Shown piece after piece: positions 34,208 to 43,191 of a DNA stretch of 64,000 bases. This DNA comes from Hyphococcus formosus. Lineage in GTDB: Bacteria; Pseudomonadota; Alphaproteobacteria; Caulobacterales; Parvularculaceae. Below the pieces are notes generated by a model that did no database searches, was not told the DNA's origin, and saw only the letters and a program-made list of their open reading frames with translations. Numbering within the stretch: the stretch's first letter is position 1; the number at the start of each line of letters is the position of its first letter. The position numbers and the translations under genes are program-made. Location: assembly GCF_046736345.1 (NCBI RefSeq), contig NZ_CP157210.1, positions 2,604,001 to 2,668,000 on the forward strand, read 5' to 3'.

Positions 34208-36085
34208 TTACCAACCGCAAGAGCGGCCTTCATTTTGTTCCTGAAGATATTCCATCAGGGGCGCAAAATACTCGACCATTGCTGATCCGTCCATTTCACG
34301 TGTCCCTGTAAAGGCCTCCAATGCTTCGGGCCAAGGTTTTGATTGGCCCATTTCCAACATTGCATTGAACTTTTCACCAACCGCTTCTGATCCATAGATC
34401 GAGCAGCGGTGTAGCGGTCCTTCCCAGCCGGCCAATTCGCAGGCAGCTTTGTGGAATTGGAACTGGAGAATATGCGCAATGAAATAGCGCGTGTACGATA
34501 CATTATTCGGGATGTGATATTTCCCGCCCGCGTCGAAATAGTCCGCCGAGCGTTCTACCGGTGGACGGATTCCTTGATACTCTTCGCGCAAATCCCACCA
34601 GCCTTGATTATAGGTTTCGGGTGTCAACTCACCGGAAAATACCTGCCAGCGCCATTTATCCATCAACAGGCCAAATGGCTCAAATGCAACCTTTTCAAGG
34701 GCTTGCGCCATCAATAGGCCGACGTCTTTTGAAGCATCAGGCGTTTGATCAATCAGGCCAAGTTGCTGGAGATAGTCCGGCGTGATCGACAGCGCGACCA
34801 TGTCGCCAATCGCTTCGTGGAAGCCGCCATTGGCACCACCCTGAAAGATCGGTGACTGGTCTTTATACGCACGCTGATAATAGTTGTGACCTAATTCGTG
34901 ATGGACGGTCTGGAAATCATCCGCATTCACCTTGGTGCACATCTTGATCCGGATATCGTCTTGTCCGTCCAGATTCCATGCAGACGCATGGCATGCGACT
35001 TCACGATCAGCCGGTTTGGTGATCTGCGAACGCTCCCAGAATGTTTCCGGTAGTGGTTCAAAGCCTAGCGAAGAGAAAAACGCTTCGCCGGTTTCGACCA
35101 TCTTCACCGCGTCATAGCCATTGTTTTTCAACAAAGCGGTCAGGTCATAGCCGGGGTCTGCGTCGCCCGGTGCAACGAGGTCGTAAATATTGCCCCAGCT
35201 TTGCGCCCACATATTTCCGAGCAGATCGGCGCGGATTGGTTGGTCGAGTGGCACGACTTCGTCGCCATAGGTCTCGTTCAGTTTCGCGCGCACATGGCAA
35301 TGGAGTTCATCATAAAGCGGTTTCACCTGCCCCCATAGGCGGTCTGTTTCCGCAGCAAATTCCGCAGGCGGAAGATCATAGCGTGCGCGCCACATTGTGC
35401 CGACATCGTCAAAGCCCAACTCGCGGGCGCCCTCATTGGCGATTGCCGCCATGGCCGCGTAGTCCTCTTTCATGGTCGTGCCATTTTCGTTTTGCGCAAC
35501 CGGGATCTCACGCCATTTGACCCATATCTCCTGGAGACGTTCAGGGTCCCGAACATTACCCATCATTTCTTCGAGATCGACTCGCGAGACTTGCTCGCCA
35601 TCAAGTTCGATCTTTCCGGTGGCATAGGTCGATGCCATCCGGGTATTGATTTCTGACAGTTCTTTTGCCGCGCCCGGGCGTTCAGGCGCAGGAAGGTTCA
35701 GGCCAAGCTTGATGATTTCAATTTTCCGGCGCATTTCTGCCGGAAGTTCGAGATCGTTGAACCGCTTCGCCTGATTGGCAAATTTCACACCGGCTTCGGT
35801 TCCCTCGGTGGAAACTTGAGTATTCAACCAGTCTGTATCGTAATTGATATAGGTTGCGTTGACCCATGCGACCCGTGCGGAATATTCACCGAACTCGCGG
35901 TAGAATTTTTCGACCTCTTCGATGAAGGCTTGGGCGTCAGCGACTGTTGGTTCGCTTTGGGCGCTGCTTTCGGTCGTTGTGTCGGCTGTGTTGGTTGTTT
36001 CCTGCTGTGTGCAAGCGGCGATAAGGGCGAGGCTGGATACTGCAGCAAAAGCACCTAATCGTTGCCGGAATTGTCGGTTTATCAT
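34208..36085 (-). CDS. M2-family peptidyl-dipeptidase (ACE-like) lipoprotein
   Basis: A 625-residue zinc metallopeptidase of the angiotensin-converting-enzyme family, which removes C-terminal dipeptides. The zinc motif is HHELGHNYYQ, followed by GANGGFHEAIGDMVALS with the third ligand Glu. The ATG at 36085 gives a signal peptide with lipobox LIAACTQQ and a Thr/Ser-rich linker, so the enzyme is probably a periplasmic lipoprotein. M2 peptidases are best known from animals but occur in some proteobacteria. The role here may be peptide scavenging. Confidence 0.9.
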   Translation of the reverse strand: MINRQFRQRLGAFAAVSSLALIAACTQQETTNTADTTTESSAQSEPTVADAQAFIEEVEKFYREFGEYSARVAWVNATYINYDTDWLNTQVSTEGTEAGVKFANQAKRFNDLELPAEMRRKIEIIKLGLNLPAPERPGAAKELSEINTRMASTYATGKIELDGEQVSRVDLEEMMGNVRDPERLQEIWVKWREIPVAQNENGTTMKEDYAAMAAIANEGARELGFDDVGTMWRARYDLPPAEFAAETDRLWGQVKPLYDELHCHVRAKLNETYGDEVVPLDQPIRADLLGNMWAQSWGNIYDLVAPGDADPGYDLTALLKNNGYDAVKMVETGEAFFSSLGFEPLPETFWERSQITKPADREVACHASAWNLDGQDDIRIKMCTKVNADDFQTVHHELGHNYYQRAYKDQSPIFQGGANGGFHEAIGDMVALSITPDYLQQLGLIDQTPDASKDVGLLMAQALEKVAFEPFGLLMDKWRWQVFSGELTPETYNQGWWDLREEYQGIRPPVERSADYFDAGGKYHIPNNVSYTRYFIAHILQFQFHKAACELAGWEGPLHRCSIYGSEAVGEKFNAMLEMGQSKPWPEALEAFTGTREMDGSAMVEYFAPLMEYLQEQNEGRSCGW

Positions 36086-36164
36086 GAAGGCTCCCTCGAT
36101 AATTGTTGGGCGCAGCATAGCGAGGGAAACCACACGCGCAAAGGTCAGAAACACTTGGTTTTGA

Positions 36165-36713
36165 CTACACTTTTTCAGCAATCTTTATTGCGGCGCGACA
36201 TCCGATTTTAATGGCACCGGAAAGTGCACGGTAAAAGGGCGCTTGGTGCGCGCCTTCATCTTCGGCGGTGTGTTTATGGGCGAGTTCGTCTTCGCGAAAC
36301 TGCTGGACGGTCTCACAAAGATCGGGCTCGCTATCCGTCAATTCATCAATCTGTTCGGCGTAGTGTTTTTCAATGACGTCTTCGACGGCAGCGGTGCAAG
36401 CCATGGCGGACTTTTCGCCCATTAAAGCGGTTGCTGCGCCAAGGCCAAAGCCGGCTGCGTTCCATAAAGGCGCTAACACTGTTGGCCTGACTTTGCGTTC
36501 CGCCAGGAGGCGATCAAAAGTCGAAAGATGATGCGCTTCACCATCCTCCATTTCCTCCAGAAGCGCGGCCATGCGGGCTTTATGCGGTAGCTTGTCGAAT
36601 ATCGCGCGTTGGCCCCGGTAGATCGCGACAGCACCATATTCACCGGCATGATCCACACGTAGCATTTCGGCTATGCGTTGCCGTTGAGGGCCAGGTTTTT
36701 TGGGATCGCTCAT
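36165..36713 (-). CDS. coq7: 3-demethoxyubiquinol 3-hydroxylase Coq7
   Basis: Coq7 is the di-iron hydroxylase that performs the C6 hydroxylation step of ubiquinone synthesis. The 182-residue protein shows the carboxylate ligands in LRVDHAGEYGAVAIYRGQ, MEDGEAHHL, AVEDVIEKHYAEQ and FREDELAHKHTA. It is separated by one base from the upstream dsbB gene, indicating an operon. The next gene downstream is the ACE-like peptidase, 79 bases away. Confidence 0.95.
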   Translation of the reverse strand: MSDPKKPGPQRQRIAEMLRVDHAGEYGAVAIYRGQRAIFDKLPHKARMAALLEEMEDGEAHHLSTFDRLLAERKVRPTVLAPLWNAAGFGLGAATALMGEKSAMACTAAVEDVIEKHYAEQIDELTDSEPDLCETVQQFREDELAHKHTAEDEGAHQAPFYRALSGAIKIGCRAAIKIAEKV

Positions 36714-36714
36714 A

Positions 36715-37257
36715 TTACGCGCTCCGATGATTGCGCCGTGCGGCCCGCGTTTCGGCGAGTGCTGCGAACAAGGTCAGTGCAAACAACCCCGCTGAGGCGA
36801 GCAAGTTGTAGCCGGCCATCGAAATTCCTAAGAACCGCCATTGCACATCTTCACATGAGGGCCCGCTGGCGGGTTTATCCAATGACTCCGCGAGATTGGT
36901 GATATCAAGATCAACAGCACCGCCGGAGCAGATCGCAGGGCCGGGCCAATACCCATATTCAACGCCCGTATGATAAAAGGCGAGGCCAGTGCTGACCGCA
37001 TAGACAAGCGCCGCCGCGCCCACCGCCGCAGCAGCCCCCATCTTGGATTTAAACAGGCGCGCGATAACCAGCCCAACAAATGAAATCGCAAGGGCCGTCC
37101 AATGGGCTTCGCGCTGATCGAGACACAAAATACAGGGCAAAAGGCCGCCGATGCGCTCAAACATATGCGCGCCAGCAATCATTGCAGCGCTTGCCACCAG
37201 TGAAATAACGAGCGCGCGTTCAGTTAATGAAAAGCGGTTCAATAGTAAGAGCATCAC
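36715..37257 (-). CDS. DsbB-family disulphide bond formation protein
   Basis: A 180-residue inner-membrane protein with four predicted helices. The first periplasmic cysteine pair is in LLPCILCLDQRE and the second pair is in AICSGGAVD and GPSCEDVQW, as in DsbB, which reoxidises DsbA using ubiquinone. It is directly upstream of coq7, a logical neighbour because DsbB needs ubiquinone. Confidence 0.9.
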   Translation of the reverse strand: MMLLLLNRFSLTERALVISLVASAAMIAGAHMFERIGGLLPCILCLDQREAHWTALAISFVGLVIARLFKSKMGAAAAVGAAALVYAVSTGLAFYHTGVEYGYWPGPAICSGGAVDLDITNLAESLDKPASGPSCEDVQWRFLGISMAGYNLLASAGLFALTLFAALAETRAARRNHRSA

Positions 37258-37314
37258 GCATTATATAACCCTGAAACTCGCGCGACTGTCTAAGGCGGAT
37301 CGTCACACTACGGG

Positions 37315-38010
37315 CTATGCGCCCATGCCTAACCAAGCCTTAATCAGGGAAATGGCTTCCTGTCCCAAAAATAAGAGCAAGAACACCCAGGCAAAACCGA
37401 ATAATAAGCCCAGGATTACCAATACCCCGTCACGTTCGATCAGGCCGAGTGATGCGACCGCAATGCCAATTCCCGGTGCAGTGTTTGTCGATGGAAGTGG
37501 GATCAGGATCGATACGATCGGGATCAACATCAAAAAACCGACAATGCGGGAGCCAAGGTGGCTGGTCACGAATAAAAGCCGCGGCTTCGAAAAACGCTCC
37601 ACCCAGCCAATATATTTGTCTGCCCGATCGATCACGCCCTCAAACGCCGGTATCGAGAAATCGCGATCATGTAATTTCTTGGGGAGCCACGGATGGTGGC
37701 TGCCCGCGGCCATTTGGCCCGCTAATGCCAACATCGGCAAGGCCACGATTTGCGGCAGCAGATAAACGAATGGCAGGCAGCAGGGCAATGCCAGCATGAG
37801 CAAAAGAAAGCCGAAAGCACGCTCATCAAGCCGATCAACGACCGCGCCCAGATGCGCTGTTGGTTCTTGATCGGGGGTGACGGGCGGCTCTTCGGCCGCA
37901 ATTTTGAGATCCGACAGAATATCGCTCAGGATTTTCGTTGCGCCGCGCGCCCCCCGGTTCTGGCCCGCAGAGGCGGTCTTTGAATTCGTGTCGTCGGCAC
38001 CCACGGTCAT
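37315..38010 (-). CDS. ExoD-family exopolysaccharide synthesis protein
   Basis: A 231-residue membrane protein with several hydrophobic helices. It has the ExoD pattern VVDRLDERAFGFLLLMLALP, PQIVALPMLALAGQM and LPKKLHDRDFS. ExoD from Sinorhizobium affects exopolysaccharide production and nodule invasion, but its molecular function is unknown. The ATG at 38010 with AGGAT-AAGAG upstream was chosen; a possible start at 38109 gives an unrelated extension. Confidence 0.85.
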   Translation of the reverse strand: MTVGADDTNSKTASAGQNRGARGATKILSDILSDLKIAAEEPPVTPDQEPTAHLGAVVDRLDERAFGFLLLMLALPCCLPFVYLLPQIVALPMLALAGQMAAGSHHPWLPKKLHDRDFSIPAFEGVIDRADKYIGWVERFSKPRLLFVTSHLGSRIVGFLMLIPIVSILIPLPSTNTAPGIGIAVASLGLIERDGVLVILGLLFGFAWVFLLLFLGQEAISLIKAWLGMGA

Positions 38011-38193
38011 GCTCTTATCCTGCTCCAGTTTATCAGATGGTGATGTAGGCCACTTCGCAAACCATACATAGGGGGCACAGATTGAAAATTGGTGTCCGCA
38101 TTTTGACAATTATATGGTCGCGGGGCGTGATCTCCGCTTGACCCGCGCAGCGCCGTACCTAATATGCGGCCCTCATCGTCGACCGAGACAGAT

Positions 38194-38278
38194 GCCCCTC
38201 TGGCGGAACTGGTAGACGCGCTGGATTCAAAATCCAGTTCCTTCGGGAGTGCCGGTTCGATTCCGGCGGGGGGCACCA
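38194..38278 (+). tRNA. tRNA-Leu (anticodon CAA)
   Basis: The full cloverleaf is visible. The acceptor arm is GCCCCTC/GGGGGGC, the D arm contains GGTAG, and the anticodon stem CTGGA/TCCAG presents CAA at 38248-38250 minus 20 bases, i.e. 38228-38230. A long variable arm is typical of tRNA-Leu. The T arm is GCCGG-TTCGATT-CCGGC, and CCA is encoded at 38276-38278. The CAA anticodon reads UUG codons. Confidence 0.97.
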
Positions 38279-38340
38279 CCTTTTACGCGGCGGATCTGAA
38301 TTTCACAGCGGCCATCACAGCCCGCTGGAACAAAGAAAAA

Positions 38341-38366
38341 GCCCCCGAAATCGGGGGGCTTTCTTT
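38341..38366. terminator. Terminator after tRNA-Leu, also facing the beta-helix gene
   Basis: GCCCCC pairs with GGGGGC around a short loop, followed on the plus strand by TTTCTTTTTT and preceded by an A tract (CAAAGAAAAA) that serves as a U tract on the minus strand. It can end both the tRNA transcript and the convergent operon. Confidence 0.85.
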
Positions 38367-38384
38367 TTTGATCTCTAGGCCCGG

Positions 38385-39476
38385 TTAGCAGCGCTTTTTG
38401 CGGCGATCCTTTTTCGAGCATTTATCGCCACCATTATTTTCGATGAAGTTGTTGGTGACTTTGGGCTCCAGACCTTCACGAATGAAAATCGATAACCCGT
38501 CATTGCCGATAATGTCGTTGTCTTCGATCACGCCATTCACGCCGAAGGGAACCGCAACACCATCGCCGCTATTCTGTGCAATTTCGTTATAGCGAACGAG
38601 CGAAAGCTTGGCGTATTTATCGAGAATAACGCCCGAGCCTTTATTGTTCCGGATTTTATTTCCGATCAGTTTTGCGGCTCCGTACCCGGATGATTTCACA
38701 CCGCTGTCGAGATTATCGAAAATCTCGTTTCCAGCGATAACAACATCTGCCCGGCTGCCTGAAGCAATGTCGACACCGACCTTATTTTGTAAGATCTTGT
38801 TGTCGATAATAAAGCTCTGGGAGAGGGAATGCTGCTGAACGACGAATACGCCTTCTGAACCGGCACTAATGCGGTTCTTTTCAAGCATGACGGTGCCGCC
38901 ATTGATTTTTACCGCAGGCCGTACGCCAGAGCCCAACACGTCACTTTCTTTCAAGGTGAATACACCTTGATCGATGTCGATACAGGCCGGTGCGGCGGAA
39001 TTGATTTTCGCCGCAAATTGAACATTCGCGACAACCGCATGGGCTGTGCCATCTTTTGGCGCAAATTTGAGGCAGGATTCATTCATTGGCGCAGAGATTT
39101 CGACCCCTGAACCCGGCCCACGATCACCCTGAATGAAAACAGATTTCTCAAGCGAGATCGATTCATTATAGGTCCCGTGCATTACATAAACCACGCCGCC
39201 TTCGGCAACGTCTTTAATGGCATGCGAAATGGTCTTGTATGGTCCAGGGCCATTTGCATCCACAATAATCTGCATGGGTCCTTTTTTGCGGTTGGGTTTC
39301 CCTGCGCCGCTGCCGGATGATGATGTGTTTGCACCCGGCTCGTTAATTGGAAAACCGCCCAGCGTTCCGCCAGATTGTGCGCCGACAGAACTCAGGGTCA
39401 TGCTGAGCGCAACGACAGCAACAGTTGCCGTTTTTGCCGAGGTCAGCGCGAAATGGTTCATCTTTGTGTGTCTCAT
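38385..39476 (-). CDS. Secreted right-handed beta-helix protein
   Basis: A 363-residue protein with a signal peptide (TVAVVALSMTLSSVGAQS), a Gly/Ser linker, and a body of repeated short strands with Asn-Gly turns (ISLEKSVFIQGD, NEIFDNLDSGVKSSG, GNKIRNNKGSGV, NDIIGNDG). This is the parallel beta-helix (PbH1/NosD-like) pattern seen in polysaccharide lyases and surface proteins. It ends in a basic, Cys-containing tail (CSKKDRRKKRC). No catalytic set can be recognised, so it may bind or remodel a polymer. It lies 11 bases after the SEL1/peptidoglycan-binding gene in one operon. Confidence 0.85.
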   Translation of the reverse strand: MRHTKMNHFALTSAKTATVAVVALSMTLSSVGAQSGGTLGGFPINEPGANTSSSGSGAGKPNRKKGPMQIIVDANGPGPYKTISHAIKDVAEGGVVYVMHGTYNESISLEKSVFIQGDRGPGSGVEISAPMNESCLKFAPKDGTAHAVVANVQFAAKINSAAPACIDIDQGVFTLKESDVLGSGVRPAVKINGGTVMLEKNRISAGSEGVFVVQQHSLSQSFIIDNKILQNKVGVDIASGSRADVVIAGNEIFDNLDSGVKSSGYGAAKLIGNKIRNNKGSGVILDKYAKLSLVRYNEIAQNSGDGVAVPFGVNGVIEDNDIIGNDGLSIFIREGLEPKVTNNFIENNGGDKCSKKDRRKKRC

Positions 39477-39487
39477 CTCACAACCCC

Positions 39488-40795
39488 CTACTGAACATCA
39501 CGAGTGTATTCGAAGCTTAGGCGACGCAAGGCGTCATTTGCCGGCTTATAACCGAGCGCCGAAGCCCGCGCTAAATGATAGGCAGATTTCCGTTCATCCG
39601 GAGTGATTTCATTGAGGCCGGTTGTGCCGTCCCGATAAACCACGCCAAGTGCATAATGCGCGATTGCCAGATTTTGTTCAGCCGCAGATTCAAGCCATTT
39701 TGCTGCGAGCTGACCATCCTGTTCAACACCAATGCCGCGGACGAACATGATGCCATAGACATATTGTGACATCGGGTGATTGGCTCTGGCGGCGTCTGCA
39801 AAGAGTTCAACGGTCTGGCGCGGCGTCAATACGCCGGTGACCACCGATTGTTTTTCGTCTTCGGTCATCGAGGTATCGCGTGCCACAGTCGAATATTGGA
39901 AGCGGCGGATCGCAGCGCGTGTTGATGGACCAAGTTTGTTGTCCACCGTACCTGCCCGTAACCCAAGCGCGTTCAGTGCACGTTGAATAAGCTCAACATC
40001 AATGTCCGAAACCGCTTCAAGCGCATCGGCCATTTTAATTTCTTCAAGCTCTTTCTTGAGACGCTCAAGTTCTTCTTGCTGACGGGTTTTGCCCGTGTGC
40101 TCTGGCGGCAGTGGTGGTTGCCAGTCCGCAGCTTTTTCAAGTGCGACTTTGATTTCTTTCGGGTTCATTAAAGGTTCAAGAACCTCGTAGGCGGCACTCG
40201 CTTCGCCAACGCCGCGCTCTTTCGCGAGGGCGTACATCTTTAAAGCTTTTGTGTTGTCTTTGGAGACGCCGGCACCCTTTTGATACATGTCGCCCAAACG
40301 GTAGAGATCATAAGCGCTACCGGCTTCAAAAGTCTGCGCTACAAGGCCTTCCGCCTTTTTCACGTCGCCAGAGCTCATCCGGAAACGAATATCGGTCAAC
40401 CGCTGTTCAGCGAGGATCTGTGCGTTGACCTCTTCCGCCGTTGGTTGTTGGTATGCGGAGAAATCATGATAAGCGGCCAATGTGTACCACATCAATGATT
40501 GCACATTGTCGACCGGAATGGCTTCTAGCGGTGCGGTCGCAGATGACGCCGCTTCGAGTGGTGCGCCCGAATAAACATCACCGAGAATTTTCTTGGAGCG
40601 AATATCGCCAGCCACCGCGAACCGGCGCCATGTATCGAGCGCCTGTGAATACTGGCCGTTCTTATAAGCCTCAAGGCCGGATTCATAGGTGGCATGCGCT
40701 GGCGTCATCGCCGCTATGGCCAATACCGATGCTGCGGCCATGCCGCCAAGCAGACGGCGCGCTTTACCGGCCAGCTTGATTGGATCTCTTTTCAT
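39488..40795 (-). CDS. SEL1-repeat and peptidoglycan-binding domain protein
   Basis: A 435-residue secreted protein. It has a signal peptide (GGMAAASVLAIAAMTPAHA) and SEL1-type helical repeats near the start (YKNGQYSQALDTWRRFAVAG) and at 150-200 (YRLGDMYQKGAGVSKDNTKA). A PG_binding_1-like domain follows (LIQRALNALGLRAGTVDNKL then GPSTRAAIRRFQ), with more SEL1 repeats (YGIMFVRGIGVEQDGQLAAK). Such proteins are usually periplasmic scaffolds or regulators of cell-wall enzymes. The ATG at 40795 has GGGGAT nearby. It is the first gene of an operon with the beta-helix gene. Confidence 0.85.
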   Translation of the reverse strand: MKRDPIKLAGKARRLLGGMAAASVLAIAAMTPAHATYESGLEAYKNGQYSQALDTWRRFAVAGDIRSKKILGDVYSGAPLEAASSATAPLEAIPVDNVQSLMWYTLAAYHDFSAYQQPTAEEVNAQILAEQRLTDIRFRMSSGDVKKAEGLVAQTFEAGSAYDLYRLGDMYQKGAGVSKDNTKALKMYALAKERGVGEASAAYEVLEPLMNPKEIKVALEKAADWQPPLPPEHTGKTRQQEELERLKKELEEIKMADALEAVSDIDVELIQRALNALGLRAGTVDNKLGPSTRAAIRRFQYSTVARDTSMTEDEKQSVVTGVLTPRQTVELFADAARANHPMSQYVYGIMFVRGIGVEQDGQLAAKWLESAAEQNLAIAHYALGVVYRDGTTGLNEITPDERKSAYHLARASALGYKPANDALRRLSFEYTRDVQ

Positions 40796-41023
40796 ATCCC
40801 CGCTTCCCCTCAACAGTCTCTCCGAATGCGCGCCACCTGACGCGATTCATCCGAACCAGCCCACCAAAGGGAATGAACCATCCCCCGATGTGCCCACCAA
40901 CCCGTCTATTAAAGCACGCATTGGCGCGTGGCTCTACATTAACCTTACCGATAGTGAAAGCAAAAGGGCAGTCGATGGCGATTTTTAGGCGTGTCACCAA
41001 AATTTTATGGACGCATCGCGCAT

Positions 41024-41287
41024 TTACGTAGGTTTGCCTTCGGGCGTGACCAGAAAGACGCTAATCGGCCGATCATCGGTGCCTTCATTTTCGAGGCGAA
41101 CGACTTTGTGACCGGCCTCCTTGCAAAAATGCGGGATATCGATCGCGGCGAGCGGGTCGTCAGCAAGGATTTTCAAGGAAAATCCGTCACTTAGCTTCCT
41201 CAGGGCAGCTTCGGCACGGATCACGGGTACTGGGCAGCGATAGCCCGTTGTGTCCAATTCCTCAATTTTATCAGTGGGTTGTGTCAT
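41024..41287 (-). CDS. TusA/SirA-like sulphur-carrier family protein
   Basis: An 87-residue protein with the CPxP motif (YRCPVPVIRAEAALRKL) that carries persulphide sulphur in TusA. TusA proteins relay sulphur for tRNA 2-thiolation and other pathways. It is coupled to bioD by an ATGA overlap (41284-41287). A link to sulphur supply for biotin synthase is possible but only inferred, since bioB is not in view. Confidence 0.88.
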   Translation of the reverse strand: MTQPTDKIEELDTTGYRCPVPVIRAEAALRKLSDGFSLKILADDPLAAIDIPHFCKEAGHKVVRLENEGTDDRPISVFLVTPEGKPT

Positions 41288-41967
41288 TTTTTCGGATTCA
41301 GCACGCTGAGAACGTCATCACCAAGCTGGTTCGGGTCAATGCCGAAGGGGGCGGCGACGGTGGCGATTTCGGGTCGCAAGCGCAAAAGTTCGTCGATCAA
41401 GCTTGTTGGCGCTGCCGCCTCAGGGGTCGGTTGTGACACCACTATCGCGGCAACTGGGATCTGGCGACGCTCAAGCGACTCGAGCGCTGTCAATGTATGG
41501 CTGACTGCGCCAAGATAATTTGTTGTGACCAATATGGCCGGAAGATCGAGCGCGGCAATTAAATCGGCTTGAAGTATGTCATCGGTCGCCGGCGAAAGAA
41601 CGCCGCCCGCGCCCTCAACCAAAATCAAATCGGCATCGGTCTTAAGCCCCCGCCGACAAAAATCCAGCAGCTCCTCGTCGTCGATCTCTACGCCCAATTG
41701 GCGTGCGGCCACATTTGGCGCGAGTGGCGGCGGAAAAGCGTGCAGGCAAATATCTGATACCGTTTCAGGTGTAACTTTTTCCCCTAACGCCGAAAGAAGA
41801 ATTCCGGCATCCGACGCTCCATAGGCACCCGGCGCGAAGCCGCTCATCAATGGTTTCAGGGCGTGTACGGAATGATCTATCTTGCGCGCTGCGGTGACGA
41901 TCGCCGCGCTAAGATAGGTCTTGCCGATCTCGGTTCCCGTGGCGGTGACAAATATGCGACTGGTCAT
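41284..41967 (-). CDS. bioD: Dethiobiotin synthetase
   Basis: BioD closes the ureido ring using ATP and CO2 in biotin synthesis. The Walker A-like motif is ATGTEIGKTYLSAA, and VEGAGGVLSPA with the catalytic Glu follows. At 227 residues it has the usual length. It is coupled by ATGA overlaps to both bioF upstream and the tusA-like gene downstream. Confidence 0.95.
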   Translation of the reverse strand: MTSRIFVTATGTEIGKTYLSAAIVTAARKIDHSVHALKPLMSGFAPGAYGASDAGILLSALGEKVTPETVSDICLHAFPPPLAPNVAARQLGVEIDDEELLDFCRRGLKTDADLILVEGAGGVLSPATDDILQADLIAALDLPAILVTTNYLGAVSHTLTALESLERRQIPVAAIVVSQPTPEAAAPTSLIDELLRLRPEIATVAAPFGIDPNQLGDDVLSVLNPKK

Positions 41968-43151
41968 TTTTCCTGTGCCTTTTTTATCGAAGCTGCGAGG
42001 CGTGCAATATCGTCTTCGCGGTGGCGCGCGGAAAATGCAATCCGCAAACGGGCCGTACCCTCGGGAACTGTGGGTGGCCGAATGGCGGTCACGAGAAACC
42101 CGTCTTCTTCGAGGCGCGCTGAGAACGCCATTGCGTCATCAGCAGCGCCAATAATGATAGGAACGATGGTGCTTTCCGGGACGGGTAGGTCCATCATGGC
42201 GCAGAACAACTTTGCGTTCGCTAATGCCTTTTCGCCCAAGCTTTTTTCATCCTCTATGATCTTCAGCGAAGCATTAACAGCACCCAAAACAAAGGGCGGA
42301 AGGCCGGTCGTATAAACGAAGCTGCGGGCACGGCTATGCAATAGCGCGATCAGCGCTTTTGGCCCGCAAACGTAACCGCCATAGACGCCCGCCGCTTTTG
42401 ATAGGGTACCCATTTGAATTGGCGCAGGGTTTACCTGTTTCGCAATGCCAAGGCCATGCGCATCATCGGTCATGAGCCATGCATCATGCTCCGTACAAAG
42501 CGCAAATAATTCTTTTAACGGAGCGGCATCGCCATCCATCGAGAAAATTGTTTCCGTTATTAATAGCGTTCTCTGGTCTGGAGCGATTTCTTTCAAGATT
42601 GATCGGGCATGGTCGATATCATTGTGCCGGAAAACCTTGATGGTCGCGCCGGATAACCGCGCGCCCGAATGAATGCAGGAATGAACAAGCTCATCCAGCA
42701 AAATAACATCGCCTCTGCCCACAAGGGCCGGGATGGTTCCAATATTGGCGAGATAGCCCGATCCAAACAGCAAGGCGGCTTCGCAGCCCTTCAAACGGCT
42801 TAGTCGTGTTTCTACTTCTTCATTAAGCGGGTTTTCTCCGGTAACCAGGCGCGAAGCCCCGGCCCCTGCGCCATAGCGCTGCGCCGCCTGCACACCGGCG
42901 TCAATAACACGCGGATCGGTGCTTAGGCCCAGATAGTCATTATCACTAAAGGAAATCAGATCTCGGCCCGCACGCTTTACCGTTAGACCCTCATAGCGAT
43001 TGGTTGGTTTCAACACCCGGCGCAGGCCTTTTTCAGAAAGCGTTTCGAGTTTTGCTTCCGCAAAGGCTGAGACCGATTTTGCAAGATTACTATTGGCCGG
43101 ATCTGGGGAATGGTTGATTTGGGTCATGGCCGGTGTAGGTACTCCACTCAT
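41964..43151 (-). CDS. bioF: 8-amino-7-oxononanoate synthase
   Basis: BioF condenses pimeloyl-ACP (or CoA) with alanine. This alpha-oxoamine synthase shows SFSDNDYLGLSTDPRV, then GAGASRLVTGENPLNEE, TDDAHGLG and the PLP lysine in MGTLSKAAGVYGG. The start at 43151 gives 395 residues; a second ATG at 43127 is possible because upstream signals are weak for both. It is divergent from bioA (40-base gap), so a shared control region for the biotin genes lies between. Confidence 0.95.
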   Translation of the reverse strand: MSGVPTPAMTQINHSPDPANSNLAKSVSAFAEAKLETLSEKGLRRVLKPTNRYEGLTVKRAGRDLISFSDNDYLGLSTDPRVIDAGVQAAQRYGAGAGASRLVTGENPLNEEVETRLSRLKGCEAALLFGSGYLANIGTIPALVGRGDVILLDELVHSCIHSGARLSGATIKVFRHNDIDHARSILKEIAPDQRTLLITETIFSMDGDAAPLKELFALCTEHDAWLMTDDAHGLGIAKQVNPAPIQMGTLSKAAGVYGGYVCGPKALIALLHSRARSFVYTTGLPPFVLGAVNASLKIIEDEKSLGEKALANAKLFCAMMDLPVPESTIVPIIIGAADDAMAFSARLEEDGFLVTAIRPPTVPEGTARLRIAFSARHREDDIARLAASIKKAQEK

Positions 43152-43191
43152 CTAGGCATCCGCAAGCGCTCTCAAGGGGACCGTAGCAAAA

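Noticed and set aside
36086..36181. N-terminal extension of the M2 peptidase overlapping coq7
   Set aside because: The ATG at 36085 gives a proper lipoprotein signal; the extension would precede it.
38194..38278. tRNA-Leu as an integration site
   Set aside because: No duplicated tRNA 3' end or integrase gene is visible nearby.
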